NCBI GenBank assembly: GCA_965263335.1
Contig: CBDHHE010000001.1
Coordinates: 3,410,001-3,474,000, forward strand
Direction of reading: 5' to 3'
DNA: 64,000 nucleotides
From: Thermohalobaculum sp965263335
GTDB lineage: Bacteria; Pseudomonadota; Alphaproteobacteria; Rhodobacterales; Rhodobacteraceae
Below, one piece after another: positions 62,119 through 64,000 of the stretch. The first letter of the stretch is position 1. Every line of letters begins with the position of its first letter. Under the pieces are notes generated by a model, which saw only the letters and a program-made list of their open reading frames with translations, was not told the DNA's origin and made no database searches. A program made the position numbers and the translations under genes.

Positions 62119-62972
62119 CGATGCGTACTGCGTCGTTCACCGAGATCGGCCATGATGCTGGCGGCCGTTTCTTCGATGGACCGGCGGGTCACGTCGATCA
62201 CCGGTATGTTGTATCGTTCGAAAAACAGCAGCGCGTCAGCCACTTCGGTTCGGATCCTGTCGATTTCCGCATAGTCGGCCGTTCCTCTGCTGGTACCCGC
62301 GCCAATCGACAACAAACGATGCTCACGGATCTGGCTGAGGCGGGCCGGGCTGGCGGTCAGACCTATGATCGGCACGCCTGCCTTGATGGCCTCGAGGAAG
62401 GCCGGATCAGGCTCCTGCCCCGGAACAAGCGGCACGTTGGCAGCTTTCACGCCGCGGTATGCCAGATAGATGGAGGTGGGTGTCTTCGAAGTCCGGCTAA
62501 CCCCTGTCAGGATCACGTCAGCATTCAGGAGACGTTTGGACAAAACCCCGTCATCATGTGCGATCGCGAACTCAAGCGCCGTAATGCGATCGAAGTACTC
62601 ATCGGTGAGCTGATACTGCATGCCGGGGCGGTGCTGATCGGGCTTTCCAAACAGCTTCGACAATTCAGCCATGACAGGGTCAAGCACGGAAATGGCCCGT
62701 ATCCCCAGAGACCCGCAATGCTGATCCAATCTCGCTCGCAAGTCGTCATCGGCAAGAGTGTGAAAGACCGCACCGGGTCGATCAGCCAGCCTGGACAGTA
62801 TGGAGTCGAGTTCGTCCCGGGTGCGTACAAACACATGCAGATCAACGGTCGCATTTGCATGGCTGAACGGCGCCAGAGCCGCACGCGTGAGCGCTTTGAG
62901 TGTCTCACCGGTCGAGTCTGACACCAGATAGATTTGGTGGTTCTTTTGATCAGTGGCCTGCTTGTCCGGCAT
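62115..62972 (-). CDS. Pyruvate,phosphate dikinase / PEP synthase regulatory protein (DUF299)
   Basis: 285 residues. Starts IYLVSDSTGETLKALTRAAL; the P-loop-like GVSRTSKTPTSIYLA is the family hallmark, followed by VPLVPGQEPDP and GLTASPARLSQIRE. Bifunctional ADP-dependent kinase and phosphorylase controlling PPDK or PEP synthase. First gene of the leftward origin-proximal operon, the orthologue position of the gene beside the Caulobacter origin. Confidence 0.94.
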   Translation of the reverse strand: MPDKQATDQKNHQIYLVSDSTGETLKALTRAALAPFSHANATVDLHVFVRTRDELDSILSRLADRPGAVFHTLADDDLRARLDQHCGSLGIRAISVLDPVMAELSKLFGKPDQHRPGMQYQLTDEYFDRITALEFAIAHDDGVLSKRLLNADVILTGVSRTSKTPTSIYLAYRGVKAANVPLVPGQEPDPAFLEAIKAGVPIIGLTASPARLSQIREHRLLSIGAGTSRGTADYAEIDRIRTEVADALLFFERYNIPVIDVTRRSIEETAASIMADLGERRSTHR

Positions 62973-63023
62973 TCTACCTCGAGGCGATGCTGCTCAACCC
63001 GGTTTGCTCCTGCCTGTTAGTTC

Positions 63024-63032
63024 TGGGGATCA
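63024..63032 (-). promoter_or_regulatory. Caulobacter-type weak DnaA box
   Basis: TGGGGATCA as read contains the TCCCCA W-box on the minus strand and is one mismatch from the G-box TGATCCACA. Confidence 0.45.
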
Positions 63033-63121
63033 CGGGGAGAGATCCGGGCGATCAGGAAGTCTCTCTCAGATTGGCTGGAAACGTCCACATGTTTATATGT
63101 TCGGCACCGGAGATTTGCATT

Positions 63122-63130
63122 TGTGGATAA
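63122..63130 (-). promoter_or_regulatory. DnaA box, perfect consensus
   Basis: TTATCCACA on the minus strand (TGTGGATAA as read). The only perfect box in the gap. Confidence 0.85.
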
Positions 63131-63289
63131 CACTGCGCTGTCTGACAGCTGAGCAATCACGACCGGCACATGACGGATTTCTAACAAGAAGAATTACTGT
63201 AAACCTTTGAAATCACGTGCATTATATACGCGTACAATCTTGACAGAAACACCGAAGCCACTTACGAGCCAATTTGCACGGGAAAGAGC

Positions 63290-63298
63290 GGTGGATAA
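63290..63298 (-). promoter_or_regulatory. DnaA box, one mismatch
   Basis: GGTGGATAA as read, that is TTATCCACC on the minus strand; one base from consensus. Confidence 0.65.
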
Positions 63299-63328
63299 AT
63301 CGGTGGGAAAACATCTAGGCATCGTGGA

Positions 63329-63334
63329 TCCCCA
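63329..63334 (+). promoter_or_regulatory. TCCCCA weak DnaA (W) box
   Basis: TCCCCA in the plus strand, 70 bp before hemE. Six bases only, so weak on its own; supported by position in the origin. Confidence 0.35.
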
Positions 63335-63402
63335 CTACTCACCGCTCATACTAACAACAACATCCTTAAGACTCTTAGAGAAGAAACAGTTCAGGGGCCG
63401 CA

Positions 63403-64000
63403 ATGTCCACGAAGCAGAAAACACTCCTACGTGTGCTCGATGGTGAGGCGGTGTCTCCTCCTCCAATCTGGCTGATGCGGCAGGCAGGTCGTTATCTACC
63501 TGAGTACCGGGAAACGCGGGCAAAAGCCGGAAGCTTTCTTGACCTTTGCTACACACCCGAGCTCGCAGAAGAAGTGACGCTGCAGCCCATCCGTAGGTTT
63601 GGCTTTGATGCGTCCATACTCTTCGCAGACATCCTTCTGATCCCGCATGCGCTTGGGCAACCTCTCCGGTTCGTTGAAGGTGAAGGTCCCCGTCTCGATC
63701 CGATAAGCGAGCGGACACACCTCGGCACCTTGAGACCTTTGGACGAGATCGACGAAACCCTCGGACCTGTCTACGAGACGGTAACGCGTTTGTCGCGTTC
63801 GCTGCCCTCAGAAACGACGCTGATCGGTTTTGCGGGCGCGCCTTGGACCGTTGCGACCTACATGATTGCGGGTCGCGGGACGCCTGATCAGGGGCCTGCA
63901 CGACGCTTCATGTACCAGGACCCAGAGGGGTTTGCTGAGCTGATCGATCTAGTGACTTCCGCGACGGTTCACTACCTCTCGAAGCAGATCGATGCCGGCG
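63403..64000 (+). CDS. hemE: Uroporphyrinogen decarboxylase, 5' part
   Basis: 199 codons up to the right edge of the window (the full family is about 340-360). Both UROD signatures are present: PPIWLMRQAGRYLPEYR and LIGFAGAPWTVATYM. It decarboxylates uroporphyrinogen III to coproporphyrinogen III in haem synthesis. The ATG at 63403 begins MSTKQKTLLRVLDG. It reads away from the origin gap, as in Caulobacter. Confidence 0.96.
   Translation, partial: MSTKQKTLLRVLDGEAVSPPPIWLMRQAGRYLPEYRETRAKAGSFLDLCYTPELAEEVTLQPIRRFGFDASILFADILLIPHALGQPLRFVEGEGPRLDPISERTHLGTLRPLDEIDETLGPVYETVTRLSRSLPSETTLIGFAGAPWTVATYMIAGRGTPDQGPARRFMYQDPEGFAELIDLVTSATVHYLSKQIDAG

Larger units (their letters stand above)
62973..63402. 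other. Chromosomal replication origin (oriC) candidate
   Basis: A 430-bp gene-free gap between divergent operons whose genes match the Caulobacter origin neighbourhood (hemE on one side, DUF299 regulator-maf-aroE-coaE-dnaQ-secB on the other). It contains a perfect DnaA box, a one-mismatch box, two TCCCCA-type weak boxes, an AT-rich stretch at about 63176-63250 suitable for unwinding, and a GACTC (CcrM) site at 63370-63374. No perfect TTAA-N7-TTAA CtrA box was seen. A TATAAT (63226-63221) on the minus strand and TTGACA (63240-63245) on the plus strand suggest divergent promoters. Confidence 0.8.

Noticed and set aside
1..64000. CRISPR arrays, insertion sequences, integrases, rRNA or tRNA genes
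   Set aside because: No regular direct-repeat array, transposase or integrase motif, rRNA stretch or convincing tRNA was found by eye on either strand.

Overview
The window is a high-GC alphaproteobacterial chromosome segment running up to the replication origin. At the right end hemE starts at 63403 and reads out of the window. The opposite strand carries a pyruvate-phosphate-dikinase regulator, maf, aroE, coaE, dnaQ, then secB, fxsA, a Tim44-like gene and an Smr gene. This is the order that flanks the origin in Caulobacter and related Alphaproteobacteria. The 430 bp gap between the two arms holds a perfect DnaA box and DnaA-like minor boxes, so it is called oriC by synteny and motif. An alphaproteobacterial-type HisRS, a CtrA box with a CcrM (GANTC) site, and a glutathione-dependent formaldehyde dehydrogenase support the class assignment. 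I cannot name genus or species.

Layout. 1-3.1 kb: 5' part of a methylcrotonyl-CoA carboxylase beta gene, a TauE/SafE permease, a small winged-helix regulator with a palindromic operator, a candidate small RNA, and rplY with a textbook terminator. 3.1-11.2 kb: an eight-gene leftward cluster (DUF4129, DUF4350, MoxR ATPase, DUF58, SpoIIM-like, RDD, two related membrane proteins), seven of them translationally overlapped. 11.3-17.2 kb: MFS transporter, NAD-epimerase, fumarase/adenylosuccinate-lyase-family enzyme, thioredoxin-like protein, aldehyde dehydrogenase. 17.6-27 kb: an AAA ATPase, then the alpha-2-macroglobulin/PBP1C pair. 27-35.4 kb: orphan gcvH, gshA, two small genes, formaldehyde dehydrogenase, a TPP enzyme, scoA-scoB, an SDR. 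35.5-42.5 kb: a perfect cloverleaf palindrome, rimO, a Tat-exported metallo-hydrolase, a c-di-GMP-type glycosyltransferase with CtrA/CcrM sites upstream, a YbaK protein, a small membrane protein, carA. 42.7-49.4 kb: yqeY, an FkbM methyltransferase, hisS-hisZ-hisG, and a decaying pentapeptide-repeat gene. 49.4-54.4 kb: recR, ybaB, dnaX and the SRP RNA gene ffs, with extra genes inserted between these usually adjacent partners. 54.5-64 kb: nudC, a flavin reductase, a TerB-DnaJ protein and the origin-proximal block.

The observations most worth following are: the zero-gap four-way junction at 35492-35568; the possible sRNA at 1885-2052; the MshEN-glycosyltransferase behind a CtrA box; the tightly coupled MoxR cluster; the two-gene insertion inside the dnaX-ybaB-recR operon; and a G-quadruplex motif between scoA and scoB. 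All coordinates and motifs were read by eye. Family names come from recognised motifs, not from database searches.
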